Assembly (NCBI GenBank): GCA_019722365.1
Contig: JADFUC010000595.1
Coordinates: 1-64,000, forward strand
Source of the DNA: Lithospermum erythrorhizon
Lineage: Eukaryota; Streptophyta; Magnoliopsida; Boraginales; Boraginaceae
Length of the DNA: 64,000 bases
Direction of reading: 5' to 3'
Numbering within the stretch: position 1 is the first letter of the stretch; every line of letters starts with the position of its first letter. Positions 44,800 to 56,906 of the stretch are shown piece after piece. The position numbers were made by a program, and so were the translations under genes. The notes under the pieces were generated by a model. That model saw only the letters and a program-made list of their open reading frames with translations, did not search any database and had not been told where the DNA came from.

Positions 44800-45800
44800 T
44801 GCTTTGGAATGTGGGGTATGCTAACCCTTTTGGAAGCTACTTGTCTTCTTCTTTTTGGATAATTGGGATATCTTTAGACTTACAGGTATCCGTCGACTGC
44901 TGTCTTGATTTTGGATTATGGGGTATGCTAACTTTGAGATACGCCTTCTTTTGGATGGTGAAATATACTGAGTCTTGATTTTGGATTATGGGTATCTTAA
45001 CCCTTTTGAAGCTGCCCCATCTTAACTGCTTTTGGATGGTGAATATGCTAGACTTATTTATTCCGTCAGCTTGCTTTAGTTATGAGTATACTAACCCTTT
45101 TGGAGGCTGCCCCATCTTCTTCTTTTGGATGGTGGGATATGCTAGAATTATAGCTATTCCACCTGACTTCTTGCCATGATTTTGAGATTATGGGATATGC
45201 TATGCTCTTTAGAGATGCTTAACTTCTTCTTAAATGGTGGGATATCTTGAACTTACATTTATCGTCGACATTTTGTCTTGATTTTGGATTATGGGTTATG
45301 CTAACCCGCTTCGGAGCTACCCCATCTTCTTCAACACGGATGGTGGGATAGCCTGGGCTTACGGCTATCCACGACTTAACTGCCGCATGATTTTTGGATT
45401 ATGGGATATCTTGCTCTTTAATTTGCCCTTCTTCTTTTGGATGGTGAGATATGCTAGATTGCTGGCTATCCCATCAGACATTTGTCTTGATTTTACACGA
45501 TTCATGGGTTATAACTCTTTGGAAAATTGTCCATCTTCTTCTTTTGAGGATGGTAGGATAGACTTAGGAAGCTATCCCGTCGACTTGCGTTAGTTATAGG
45601 GTATCTTTAACCCTTTCGAAAACTTCTTCTTCTTTTGGATGGTGAGATATGCTAGACTTCTTGCTATACCACCTGACTTCTTGTCATGATTTTTGGATTA
45701 TGGAGTATGCTAACCCTTTCGGAGGCTGCCCGTCTTCTTAACTTGGATGGTGGATCTGACTAGACTTTTGGCTATCCCATTCTGACTTATCTTGATTTTG
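44800..45800 (+). repeat. Tandem array with about 102-bp period, about 11 copies
   Basis: The marker ggattatgggatatgcta and variants recurs near 44812, 44912, 44981, 45081, 45183, 45285, 45395, 45500, 45590, 45695 and 45796. Each unit also carries aaccctttcggaggctgccc, catcttcttcttttggatgg and a tgggatatgctagactt-type stretch. Units differ by substitutions and short indels, and one spacing is shortened to 69 bp. The long frames through this array (44709-45179, 45291-45593) are by-products of the repeat and not genes. Confidence 0.9.
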
Positions 45801-48800
45801 GATGAGGTTGTGTATAACTACGTCTTTGTGTGGATATTGGTATTTGTGGTCCTTGTACTTGTGTGAGTATCTTATTTGCTTTTGATTGCTTTTTATGTGT
45901 TGCTTGTCGGTGATCATAGTGACTTTTTGCGAGGATGAACATCGACACTTCACGCCGCATTCATGATCGTAGAGGATGAGCATGCCGTTACAGTTTGCAC
46001 ATTCTCCTCCATTCAAAGGTTCTTGCCCTCCCTAAGAGTCTCTTTATGGCAAGGGTCTTTGGTGGTATAGATTAGACTTTTGGGGCACCTGCCGTTAACC
46101 CATTACGGCTGGTCGTGAATTAAATTACCGGACGAAGCCTCAAATCACAGGATTTTGAAGCGAATGTGCTACGGCGGTGGTCGTAGCATTCTTCGATTTC
46201 TCTTCATTGGTATTTGAGTACTGCAGACTCTTGGGAGTGGAGTTGAGAAGATGTTAAGTCGTTGTTCTTCGAACTTCCTCACTGGCAGCATATATGAGGC
46301 GAATTAGGCTTCCACAATATATCATAGGTATTCTAATCCTTTGATGAAGGCTTTTGTGGAATCTTTGAGTCCGTACTTATCTTTTCTTTCTTTGCCCTAT
46401 GGCGAACTTTCCCACATGTTGGCTATCGATGGATGAGGTGGTCCCACTACTTGAGTGTTTGTCAATCCTTGGGTAAGAGGATGACATCACTGAGTTGTGT
46501 CGTTTTCTCATTACCTATCGTAAATGCGGCGACTTCCTCATCGACCGCTCTGTTTTCTCTAAGCAGTGGATTAGTTTAGGTGCAACGCTAAAGGTTATAC
46601 CGGTCCATCGACTGCGGAGAGTAGTTGAGCAAATTCTTGATGCGCACTATCCTCATGGGTCCATTCCACTCAGGTCCCAGTAGCGCCCTGAGAATCTTCG
46701 AGTGTTCAAGAGTCGGCGGTTTTAGCTACTCTTTGGTGAATGGTATGTTGTGATGCTTTCTTGTCACTACATTGGCTTTGCGTGTCCTTCCCACCGATGT
46801 TCTTGGCGGTATACGTCCGGTGTGTTCAGATGGCTAGGCGTGATTGTTGGGAGAAGGCGGTGAGCTTAACTATTAGGTTAAGCTAACATACATCTTCTGA
46901 ATCACATAACTCACTGTTACCTACCAATTTTGGTAAATTTGCTTCTCGGTTCTATTTTATTGGATGGATGAAGCACTGCTCTGCGTGTCTGCTGTGAAGA
47001 AAGTATCCTCTGGTCGCGTATGGTAGGTTGTGGCGTAGACCGGCGTTTGTCTTTACTTTCGGAGGCTTATCGGTTCTTGGGCCAGCGTTCACTAGCATTT
47101 TGCTATACGTCCTTCGTGTCCAGGCCCTCGGTGTGCAGTGGTAGGCAGATTATGAAGAAGGCAGGGCCTTTTTGCAGGAGTGTTCGCCTGAACATAGTTA
47201 GGTATAAGGGAAGATGTCTTAACTTTCTTCTTGAGCCTAACTTACGTGACTTCTCCAAGCTAAGGTTTCTCACCTGCCATCCCTAGGTTCAAATGAAGAT
47301 CTCGAGACACAGTTCTAGCTTTTGAAGGTTTGAGTTTACGGAGATCTGTGTGCAACAGGTTGGAAGCGAGCATAACGTCTCCGAGTACATCGAAGTCTCA
47401 TGGGTCTTACAAGGGTTTCGACTTGCCTAGATTGCGTGTTTTTACTGCTTGAGGAAGTATTACATCTACTCCTTTGAAGGTAGGGCAAAGGCAAGAAGCG
47501 CTCCTCGTCTTCCGAGTTACATGATTTAACTTGTCGAAAACCTTTGAAGAAGTGTTCATTCTGGATGATTCGGTAGATGGGGCTAAACTTTTCGAGTGAG
47601 GTACCACCAGGAGGCCAGGTCCTATTGTTGTGTCTTCTTGGATCTACTGTTGCCCGTTACCAAGGATGTTATTCACGGTATTTGCCTTACTTTTTCTGAG
47701 TTATTCTATGCATGTGATCTTTTATCAGTCTTAACTTTTTCTTTTTGCGGCTTGCGAGGCGTGCTTTCGTATGATGAGGCTCGGACAGAGATCATGGATT
47801 CTGATGAGTCTTGGTGCATGGTATGAGAGTAAACTGACTTCGGGAGATGAGGCACAAGAGATTATGGATTCTAGGGGCCCCCGGACTGCTGATCAGGAAG
47901 GCAGCTCTTGGGTCTCGAGAATGGAGCTCAAACTGAGGTCGTGGATGTTGAGAGCCTTCCCGGATTATTATGTCGCTAAAGGCGGTTGTTGTTGAGGGCC
48001 TCTTTATGCTTTTGTTTACAGCGTTGAGCGTGAGTCGATTCTTAGAGGCTTGACAAGAGGTCATTTGGTTGAAGTTGTGCTCGTTTGAAGTGTGCATAGG
48101 GACCTTAGCGGAGGAGGAGGCATCGTAGCTTCCTTTGAGGCTCTTCTGAAGTTGACCCGGTAAGTTTGTAGGGGATTAGAGGCGAGGGACTAAAGAGTAC
48201 GCTTTGTCATGACTTATGATGTGCAGGGATACTCGGTGTAGTGTTTTCTCTGCGAGGTTCGTGATAGGCTTCTTCTTTATCACAGACGACTTCGGAGAAA
48301 GTCGGCTTCAGTCGTAGCACTGGAGAGCTATTGGCGGTGTTTGCATTATCTCTGACGGTTTGAGGAAAGTACGCTTGTTTGAGCAGGCTGGCTGACCTAG
48401 ATACTCACGTGGAGGATCTCCGTCGTTAGGTGGCTGTTAGAGTACGTGATTCTGAGGGGCTCAGTGCCGGTGGTCAATTTGCGTTGAGATAGTTTTTCTT
48501 AGAGGAGAGCATCGAGAGGGGCCGTGAGAGCCAAATTAGACTATTTGTACCGGCCTTAGAGGGCTCCTCTAGTTGATTTCTTTTATGCACTTCCACTTTA
48601 TTTTACCTTGTCTATTTCTTCATTTGTGGTAGAGTCTCCTTATTGAGATGTTGTTTTGATGTTTTATTGCTTCTTTTTATTCGTCTTCTACATATATGCC
48701 TCATTCCTTGATATTGTTTATGCCCTTCCGTCTTGATTTTCTTTGAGAACCACATAAAATATTTTTGAGATTATAAGCTGAACTTGAATTCTGGTGCGTC

Positions 48801-48940
48801 TAAATGCCATCAGGGATCGAGTCAACGTAGTTCAACGGGGGGTTTGATCTTTTAAGAATAGTACTACCTTTAGGATGTACACAATGTCCCAAATCTATAT
48901 AATACGGGCGGAGACCTGTTTGAAATGGCTAAATCGAGGA
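45801..48940. other. Unassigned part of the Tat/Ogre-like element
   Basis: About 3.1 kb with a more balanced base composition than its surroundings. Frames on both strands (46495-46683, 47020-47286, 47407-47607, 47792-48097) show no RT, RNase H or integrase motif that I recognise. In an Ogre-like element of minus orientation, pol would be expected here or to the right of it, so it is deleted, strongly decayed or replaced. A stretch near 48814-48840 (ggatcgagtcaacgtagttc) is a word I associate with asterid Ogre-like elements. Confidence 0.4.
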
Positions 48941-48949
48941 GGTAATTAG

Positions 48950-49560
48950 GATTTATGCTCATGCCCAGGAGTTCAGGTAATTTAACCTCGTACTGAGAGG
49001 GTTAAGATAGTTTTATACTCATGTTAGATTGATTCTCTAGGTAAGTTAACCTGCGTGCCGAGGGTTGGACAATTTATACCGTGTTCGGAAGTTGGGGTAG
49101 ATAGTTTATCCTCTTATCCGAGGGAGGTTGGTGGCGTTATCTTATGCTTAGAAGAGCTCCTAGGTAATTTAACCTCGAACCCGAGAGGTTGGGCGGTTAT
49201 ATACTCGTGTTTAGAGTTCTCTAGGTAGAGATTAACCTTGTACCCCGAAGAGGTTTGGGCAGTTTATACAAATTGTTCAGAGTTAGGGTAGATAGTTTAT
49301 CCTCTTTATCCAAGAGGTGGGTGGAAGCGGTTATCCTCGTGTAGGAGGTCTCTAGGTAATTTAACCTCATACCCAAGAAGATTTAGGCCAATTTATACTA
49401 CCGTGTTTAGGAGTTCTCTAGGTGGTTAACCTCGTACTAGAGGTTGGACAGTTTATACTTGTATTCGGGGTAGAGGACAGATAGTTTATCCTCTTTATCC
49501 GAGGAAAGGTCGATTAGGCGGTTTATCCTCGTGCTTAGGAGGTTTCTTATTTGTCTATCG
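48950..49560 (+). repeat. Tandem array of ~63-bp units in a ~190-bp higher-order repeat
   Basis: Motifs of the type aatttaacctcg, aggttaacctcg and agtttatcctctt follow one another near 48978, 49042, 49104, 49165, 49228, 49291, 49360, 49423 and 49486, about 63 bp apart. Every third unit is most alike (aatttaacctc at 48978, 49165 and 49360; agtttatcctc at 49104, 49291 and 49486), giving a 187-195 bp higher-order unit repeated about three times. Such an order usually arises by amplification of a diverged trimer. Confidence 0.85.
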
Positions 49561-49684
49561 GCAGCAACATTTTGGGAGTTGGCCATATTTGGGTCGCTTC
49601 TCACTTCTTCTCTTCTCAAGATCTTTAGTGCATTGTTGTGTGATGCATCCATGGCCTTTTTGCTAAGCGAATGAATGTATTGGA

Positions 49685-50330
49685 CTACACTTTGAGGCCC
49701 TCTTGCTCTTCCGGTGGCGGAGATTCATTCGTAGTCGTTTCATAGATATACCGGTATATTGGCTTATCCGAGTACTTGTCCAGTATCCTAGCAACCTCGA
49801 TATCGCATACAGGTGCAGGCTTTCCATCGTTTCCCGTAATGTCTCTTAGTATATATATGGTTGTCGTACTTGGATATATCATATCTTGAAGTTCTCTCCT
49901 TGCAGATTGGACCTCGTACCTGAACTCCGCTTTGAGGCTTTGGAGACTTACTTGAGTTCTTTCAATCTTTGGCGGGTGGCATTCACATTCCATAAGGTAC
50001 GCTGTGGAGTAGCTACTACAATATACCCTCTTGTCAGGATACTATCTAGAATTTTAAGCGACCTGGCTGCTGCGTCGGGATGAGTTTTCCGTCATTGTAT
50101 CCATAAAGTTTCTTCATATATGTATCGGTGTAATATACCAAAGTCTCTGATTTCTTCATTGTCCTCTTCATTTCTTGGGGATTACGATACATGAATTGAC
50201 TTCGAGGCTCTATTGGGTGACGGGGGTCTCTTGGCAGTTCGGTTGGGACTTAAATCTCGACTATATTCCGCGAGAAATGAAAGGCGGCACTCTCACGAGG
50301 TTCCTCTAACCCTTCAGGCACCTGGATTCA
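49685..50330 (-). pseudogene. Unrecognised ORF relic downstream of gag
   Basis: On the minus strand a frame near 50175-50060 reads SETLVYYTDTYMKKLYGYND and stops soon after. The next frame, 49993-49685, encodes 102 residues including IERTQVSLQSLKAEFRYEV and GNDGKPAPVCDIEVARIL. The GYNDGK and GNDGKP parts, each with tyrosine-rich sequence in front, hint at an internal duplication. No known domain was identified. It follows the gag region in the same orientation. Confidence 0.4.
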
Positions 50331-50534
50331 TATAAGTGCATGCTTGCACCTTTTCTCATGGTAGGGTGGCTCTTCGTATCCTGTGTTCTTCGTCATCCTA
50401 AGCATCTAAGGAGTCTTTTTTGTGATCGTTGCGGTTGCCCCCGATCTGCAGATGCTCTTCCGTGTTCTTTGCTTCCCAATGTGTGCAAAGCCCCTAGTCA
50501 ACCTTGGTTATGTGGTTGTTTGCTACTCTTTTGA

Positions 50535-50786
50535 TCATGACACGCAGTGGAGGCTTGATATGTATTCGAGTCCGGCAGTTGAGCTCTTGATGGAAGAGCC
50601 TTTACGTTGTAGCTTCTCTTGAGTCTCGTTCAGTCCATGTACTTTGACTTCTGATGTCGATCTACTCATGGCTGCATCTTTCATGGGGTCGTAACCCTCT
50701 TTGACTAAGAGGTCATAAGCCTTGGGGTTCATCATTCCAAGCTCCATCTTTGGTCTTTGTACTGGTGTTACGAAACCTTTGAGCAT
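50535..50786 (-). pseudogene. Tat/Ogre-type polyprotein segment between gag and reverse transcriptase
   Basis: The minus-strand frame reads PKAYDLLVKEGYDPMKDAAM followed by VHGLNETQEKLQRKGSSIKS and GLEY. This L-x-GY-(D/N)P...HGLN-x-TQ-x-x-L-x-x-G-x-x-I-x-x-S-x-x-GL pattern recurs in Ogre/Tat-like polyproteins just before the reverse transcriptase. The role of the segment is unknown. It supports the element's identity and minus orientation. An RT was not found to its left. Confidence 0.7.
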
Positions 50787-52059
50787 CGTGGATGCTACCT
50801 TCTCTTCTTGAGTTAGCGGTAGCGTCAGTCCTTTGAGTTTTTCAATGACTTCTTCCTCCTTGTCGAGATGTCTTGGGTGAGCTGCTTTAGAGCGCCTCGC
50901 CTTTGAGGTTGCAATCCGTCCATGCTAACAACATTAGAACTTAGCGTCTACAAAGTATTACCTCTTGATTGGTGAGCAGTTCTCGTCTGCTGATCATCCA
51001 CTTACATGCCATCCTTGCATTACTTGAGGCGGCGATGTAGAGTGGAGGCACTACATTCTTGTTGTGGATCCATTGGTGCTTCCAATGATGCGTTGTAGGT
51101 GGCCTTAGAGTCGATCACGTGGAACCATGATGTTGTCTCTAGTTCGCCTGCGGTGGATGGATACACTTGCCCGTTGCTTCGTTGACCTCCTTAGTTTGAA
51201 GCCTTGTAGCATGGCGCCGGGTCTCACAATTCTTCGTTAGGATGCTTGATAGCAAGCTTGAGTGTGTCTGAGGGTAGAGATGTTCTGGCCCAGGCCTGCC
51301 TCCGTCCACTAGCATTTGTGCAGGACCTCACAGAGGTATCGGATATATAAAAGCGGGATATTGTGGTCACCATCTTCTTTTGGCATGTCTTAAATGTGAA
51401 GGTGGTGTGAAGGTTTGGAAGCGCCTCTTGGAGTTTAGCAGGGCACTACGAGGGTGTCTGCGCCTCTGAGATATTTTTCAGCCTCATGTACATGTGGCAT
51501 GACTCTATGTCTTCATTTCAGTCATTTTGGATAGTCTCCTACTTTATCCTTGGCTCGACTTGCTTTTCCAAATTCCTCACGGTTCTTGGCCCCATTTCTT
51601 GAGGATGGTGAGGGTCACATAGTTGAGTGGAGACACTGTCTTCCTCTAGTATTAATGGCTCATGGCCGAGGCGGAGTCCGTGACACTTACTCGCCCAGAG
51701 AAGGCGAAGAGCTTCTACATTGGATGTCCTAGTACCCGGATGATACTTGCGATGAATGCGGCTCTATGCTTCGGTTGGCTTCTTCCGGGCGCTTAGGCTC
51801 AGGTAATTCAACTAGTTTTGCCTTGGCTGACTTTTAAACATCCGAATTTATGTCGACTCGAAGGATCACTCGCTTGGCTTGTATTTCCTTGATGTAAAGT
51901 GTTTCTTGTCTCAGTTAGACCTCATATGTTCTCTTAGTCTTGAAAGAGAACAGTTGATTTAGAAGTTATGGCATGGGCATCCTTGTACCACTTTGGATGC
52001 TTCGCAGCCTTTCCCTCGTACTTGGCCTTATAAAGGGTGGGCTGCTCAGTCTTTGGCGC
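50787..52059 (-). pseudogene. Decayed gag-to-protease region
   Basis: This lies between recognisable gag and the segment above. No uninterrupted frame on the minus strand carries a known motif; neither a CCHC knuckle nor the protease D-S/T-G was identified. The plus-strand frame 51550-51732 is a shadow. It is the expected position for the gag end and protease. Confidence 0.45.
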
Positions 52060-52985
52060 CTCTACGCTGTTTCTGCTATAATTCGTTCCGTATCGTAATG
52101 CTCACGGTGGATAAACTTCTCGAAGGTGCTTCGGTAGTATCCACGGAAGGATATGCTGAGTCCTTGCATCCCATTATGCAGCGTGCGATGGCGGAGGATT
52201 GTGTCCACTTGAAGGATGTGTGTAGGTCCCATGTTGATGGCGTAACCTCGCCGGTTGATGTAGTCCGTGACCGGTTCTTCTTCACGTTGCTTAGCTCCTG
52301 TTAGTTCTATCATACTAACCGTCCTTGGTGCTAAAGGCGAGTAAAGAACTCATTCTTTCAGTTGTACTTATTTGTCTATGGAGTTTGATTCTAGTTCGGT
52401 GTACCACTCGAAGGCATTTCCACTTTAGTGAAGCGAGAGCAGGCTATGACAATTTGATCCCCAACATTTCCGATGTTGTTGCATGTTTACATGGTAAGGC
52501 GTGTCTTTCGCTGCCCAGGATTCGACTCCGTCGAAGTTTTGGAATTTTGGAGGTTGATAGCCTTGGGGCATCCTCAACCTATCTATCTGGGGAGCTTTAA
52601 AGTTTGACATAGGAGTATGAAGTCTTGCTTAAATCACGGGTGTCTGATTTCCCCGATATGAACTCCACGGTTATTGCAGTATGGTCCCATCAGCTATGAT
52701 ACATGGGGCCTTCGCCACCTTTGTTGGCTGTCCCTTGGACATGCTTGAGCTTTGTTGTTGAGAGGTTTGAGACGTTCCAGGTGCATCTTTGAAAGGGGCT
52801 AGAGGCGCCTCTTACACGGAGGTTATTTCTTGGCTGGCCTCCCCCTGCTTGTGTACGCTGCTCATGATCACATGTTGGATAGTGCTTCACTATGGAGTTG
52901 CATCTGTTTGGCCATGTCTTCGATCACCTTTGTCAAAGAGGCTATCTTCTCCTCCATTGTGGTGGTTCTGGTCATCATGACAGGC
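52060..52985 (-). pseudogene. Tat/Ogre-like gag, decayed
   Basis: Reading leftward, a start near 52980 gives MEEKIASLTKVIEDMAKQM, a short coiled coil. Then comes RLRMPQGYQPPKFQNFDG at about 52585-52530, and MIELTGAKQREEEPVTDYIN at 52313-52254 with a later EMCIQGM-like and FEKFI-containing remnant. These follow the order of the widespread plant gypsy gag: N-terminal coil, RMPxGYQPPKFxxFDG, then (V)xDYINRW. Frames change at least three times. The protein would have formed the particle shell. Confidence 0.8.
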
Positions 52986-53600
52986 ATGTGTTAATATGTA
53001 GAGTCCTTTATGAGACTACGTATTATTTGGATTAAGAACTTTCTTTCTACCATGGATGTGTTGGGAATAGATCCGCAGCTGGATGGTGATGAATACCATA
53101 GTTGATGGAAGCTTTGACCTTCAGCCTTTCGAGGTCCACTACAAGATTTGGGACACGTCGTGAGGTTGTTTAGGGGTGCACAGTTTGTTTGACGGGTAGT
53201 AACCCGTGTTGCTTCTAAGGCTCCTAGTAATATGTTGGAACTGGAGACATCAACTGTATTTATCATTAAGGGCTTCTCTGAGTTAATCTAAGACTCATAC
53301 TTTGATTGTAGGCCGCCGTGATTGAGATGGAGTCTTGAACAGCGGCTTCGGTGTTGCATCGTCAGTGTTCAGGATTAGGCCACGGAATTTGCTTGATTTG
53401 ATTGGCATGGTTGGTAGTACATGCTTGGATTTGGTGCAATGTGTCGGCGGAACCGCGCGATGTATTTCTTGCACACGCATGATACGTCTTGGAACATGGT
53501 GAAGAGTCTAGATAGAATAACGACCCGCTTGGTCGGCCGTATGAGCTAAAATCGTGTGACTTTGTACACATCAGTCGTGATAGATGGATAACAACACAAA
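52986..53600 (-). other. 5' region of the Tat/Ogre-like element
   Basis: Sequence upstream of gag on the minus strand, without recognisable domains. The small frames 52991-53266, 53295-53480 and 53362-53610 are overlapping and unlikely to be real. It is probably untranslated leader plus the start of the polyprotein. Confidence 0.35.
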
Positions 53601-55900
53601 ATGGCTTCATTTGATATTAATAATAATAATACTCTTTAGTCCATCGTGGTGAACTAACAACACACCCCTAAAATACATCATCAACATAAACATACATCGA
53701 CACAATCTGTGCAGTATTTTGCTAGTCTCCTGATACATCATAATAGTAGTATGGTCCTGCACGACCCACCGATCTGTGACATCGAGATTCTAGAAGAAAC
53801 ATAACAAGAGGAAACAATAGGAGAAGGGCGGTTGAGGACTTCCTATGCCCTGCGCCTCACCTGGAACATTCCGCATGACGCCGTTGACTCCTCAATGACT
53901 CTCGTGATCATCCTAGAAACACAAGCATAACCACGCCATACCGCAGAGAATAGGGGGCGTGAGCTATGAGCAGTGAATAGTATCAACATTAATAGGCATT
54001 TATTCAATGAAGCAGCGTTTATATATAAGAGCGTATGTATAAACATTAATAAGGCTAGTCAATGAACAACTACTCCCAATTACATAGTAACCTCTTATTC
54101 AACATCACTGAGATCAACATAACGCTCCGCACATATATTCATAACAATCAACAAAGCATAATCAAATATTACTTCAAATAAAACATCCTGATAAATAGCA
54201 GTTAGTCCGACAAAATACATAACATCAAAACCTTCATCATGCGTCCATCCGCTGACCACACATCCACCAATACACGCATCTCGACATATATATATATATA
54301 CATCACAATCCTTGACAATTTGCCCACTTGATATGCATATCCTTGCCTCCCGAAACAACTGGTACCCCCTCGATATGCATGTATACCCGAACCTCTCGTA
54401 AGTACCCCTCGATGTATATATCATTTCACCCAAATCAACTGCTGAAAGAATACCTTGGCATGACCACAAGCGATACAACGACTACGCTCACAAACCTGAT
54501 CATGTATGACCCCTTTTCGTAGTCTAATCACAACAACTGCAACAATCTCATAACATAATCTCGATAACTCAATACATTCCAATATAACTACGCTGACAAA
54601 CACATGCCAAATATATAAACATAATATAGATGAAAGGTTTGCAACGTTTGTCTTCGCCTCGAACAAAAGCAAATGATATTTCTTGGTAGTCAGCGTGCGG
54701 GCCGGGCTCAACTCCTATCCGAAGCAATTATATACGTTATTTTACTTTCCTTTTATAATCTCCCTTTTTATCTATTAAACCTCAAATAAACATCAAAGAT
54801 AATCTAACAAGTCCCGATATAATTATCCTAGTTCAAAATGTAGAAAAATAGTCTAAAGATTTTTCCCGAATATTTTTATGCAATAAAACTATATTTTTCT
54901 CCATTTAAATCCCGATTATTATTATTCAACATCTCATAATTCAAAATAAATATCAAATCAACTTTAAAATTTCCAAACTTTGAATATTTTGTCTTTTATA
55001 CATGAGTTTTGAAAGATACAACCGCATTTATAATCTCGAAATAATTTATTTTAGTCGAATATCATTATAATAGTCCATATAATGACACTACTTAAAAACA
55101 TAATTTATACTTTTTGGAACATATTTACTATTTATTTCCTATTTCTTATATAAAAACTAAGATTAAATAAGAACAAAAATCGAGAACCCGTATATAATAT
55201 AGCTATCTCGATGATATACTCCTAAAATATTTCCATATATCGATCACAATAAAATATGATTCTAAATCTACCACCAAACTACATAAAGATTCAATCTTTT
55301 TAATATAATATTCATTTTCTAACTTTTCAAATTATAAAACAATATAACATATCATCCCAGATTTTTCTAAGACATGAAAGAAAGAAATTAAGAATTGCGT
55401 CATATACCTTAGATGCTTAGATGATTGTAAGAACACTTAGAGCTTGAAATTGTTTTGAGAATTTCACAAGACAAAGAAGGAAAAAAAAAATTTGGTAATG
55501 GAGATGATGATGATGTTCGGCCAAATAGAGGAGAAAAGGATAAGGATCTCAAGATATTTATGTGGTGAAGGTTATCTTAATAGAGTAGGTTTTAGGTCCC
55601 GTTTGGTGCGGTGTTTTATTTCTCCACTTTTTGTCATTAAATTTAATGAAAACGATCCTAAATATATTATTATCCGTGTAACAAAGTACTACTCATTTAA
55701 TACTCGTCTCGGTATATCTATTTTACTCCGAAAGTATTTATACTATCTTAGTCATACCGTTAAGCGTCTTATTTAACGGGTTATTTCAATAGTACATGAC
55801 ATTTGTGAGTCGAAGTGAGAGGAGGAGTAGAGATAATCCCACAGGCGTGCAAGATTTGCTCCTTGAAGAAAAGATTTTATTATTTATGTGTGCTTGAATA
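53601..55900 (-). mobile_element. LTR-like sequence of a gypsy element, minus orientation
   Basis: AT-rich non-coding DNA with features of long chromovirus-type LTRs read from right to left. There is a block near 55440-55530 similar to 43700-43760 in inverse orientation, and repeated cccctcgatatgcatgtata / cccctcgatgtatata words at 54366-54420. A (TA)n run lies at 54285-54301. Frames such as 54095-54478 are composition-driven. Termini and target duplication were not found. Confidence 0.4.
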
Positions 55901-56589
55901 ATAAAATCCTTTGGGGAAATCCTTTCACAGTACAAAGAATATTTATAAAAGCAGTGAGGTTCGACTATCGATTACAGTTATCTCCTACGTATCTTTGGCA
56001 GTCTACAATATGAAGCGACTTGATCTGATTTCGTGTTGAGTGACTTGGGTCTTAAGTTGAAAATTAGATCTCACCGGGCCAGACTTTGGGACTAGAGTTT
56101 TATCTTTGGCTTGAATATGGTCGAACCATGGTGCTCTCGAAGCAGTCTTGATCTCGTGTGGTTGTTTGGACTTGATCGTTGTCTTGGACTTGGATCCTTG
56201 AGATAGAGGGGTGGATGGAGGGACTTGAACCTCTCGGCGATTGGATAGGTGAAGCTTAGGCGGATACTTATAGAGCTTGGATAGGTGGTAGGTGGATGCT
56301 GGCCTCTTTCTTTGGATCTTAATTTGGATGGATGCTTGACCCTTCTTGTTGTTGATAGGCTGGTGGGACTTTGATGAAGCTTATAGCTTCGAGGGTTGGG
56401 TTTGCCTTTTCGGCCTTAGCGGCTCTTTGTATCTAATCTTTGGATATAGAGCAAGGGCTTAGGCGACTTGGGATTTGAGAACACAGGGTTAAGTGGGCGG
56501 CCTCGACTTCTTATCTCGGCTTGTGGGATGGTCACCTCTTCTCATGGTATGTTCAGTGCCTATTTGATGTAAGAGGTAGGGGCTTAAAT
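55901..56589. other. Unassigned retrotransposon-like DNA
   Basis: No coding domain was recognised. The phrase ctcctacgtatctttggcag near 55982 is of the ctacgtatct type that I associate with Ogre-like LTRs or untranslated regions in asterids. Nothing more definite can be said. Confidence 0.35.
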
Positions 56590-56906
56590 GACTTGACCTC
56601 TCTGGATTTGATGTAGTGTAGGGGCTTTTAGTAGTGTATTTCCTACGAGCTTGTTGGGGATGGACAAGTCCATGCTGTCGAATTCCGGATTGTTCCACTT
56701 CGCGAGGGGTTGGATGCGCTTCTTGAATTGTAAGGTAGCGGCTTGACGTTTGTCCTCTCACGGATTTGATGTAGTGCGGTGCTTAACCAATGTGTTTCTT
56801 ATGTAGCTGGTTGGGAGGGGGCCTTTCTTTTGTTGGGAAAAGAACGTCATATTCTCCATTTGATTATTTGTGTGTGGGAAAAGAACGTCATATTCTCCAT
56901 TTGATT
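56590..56906. repeat. Local duplications, including a 41-bp tandem pair
   Basis: gggaaaagaacgtcatattc and the following tccatttgatt occur twice, at 56835-56865 and 56876-56906, a perfect pair with 41-bp spacing. Somewhat left, ggatttgatgtagtg occurs at about 56606 and 56762, followed by related sequence, giving an older duplication of about 156 bp. Confidence 0.85.

Noticed and set aside
44709..45593. Chain of open frames with repetitive protein products
   Set aside because: They follow the ~102-bp DNA repeat, change frame between units and lack codon-level conservation.
47020..48097. Open frames as host genes between the two tandem arrays
   Set aside because: Frames overlap on both strands, are short and show no domain; the flanks are retroelement sequence.
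54095..54478. 127-codon minus-strand frame as a protein
   Set aside because: Covers ta-rich and cctcgat-type repeats in an LTR-like region; no domain.
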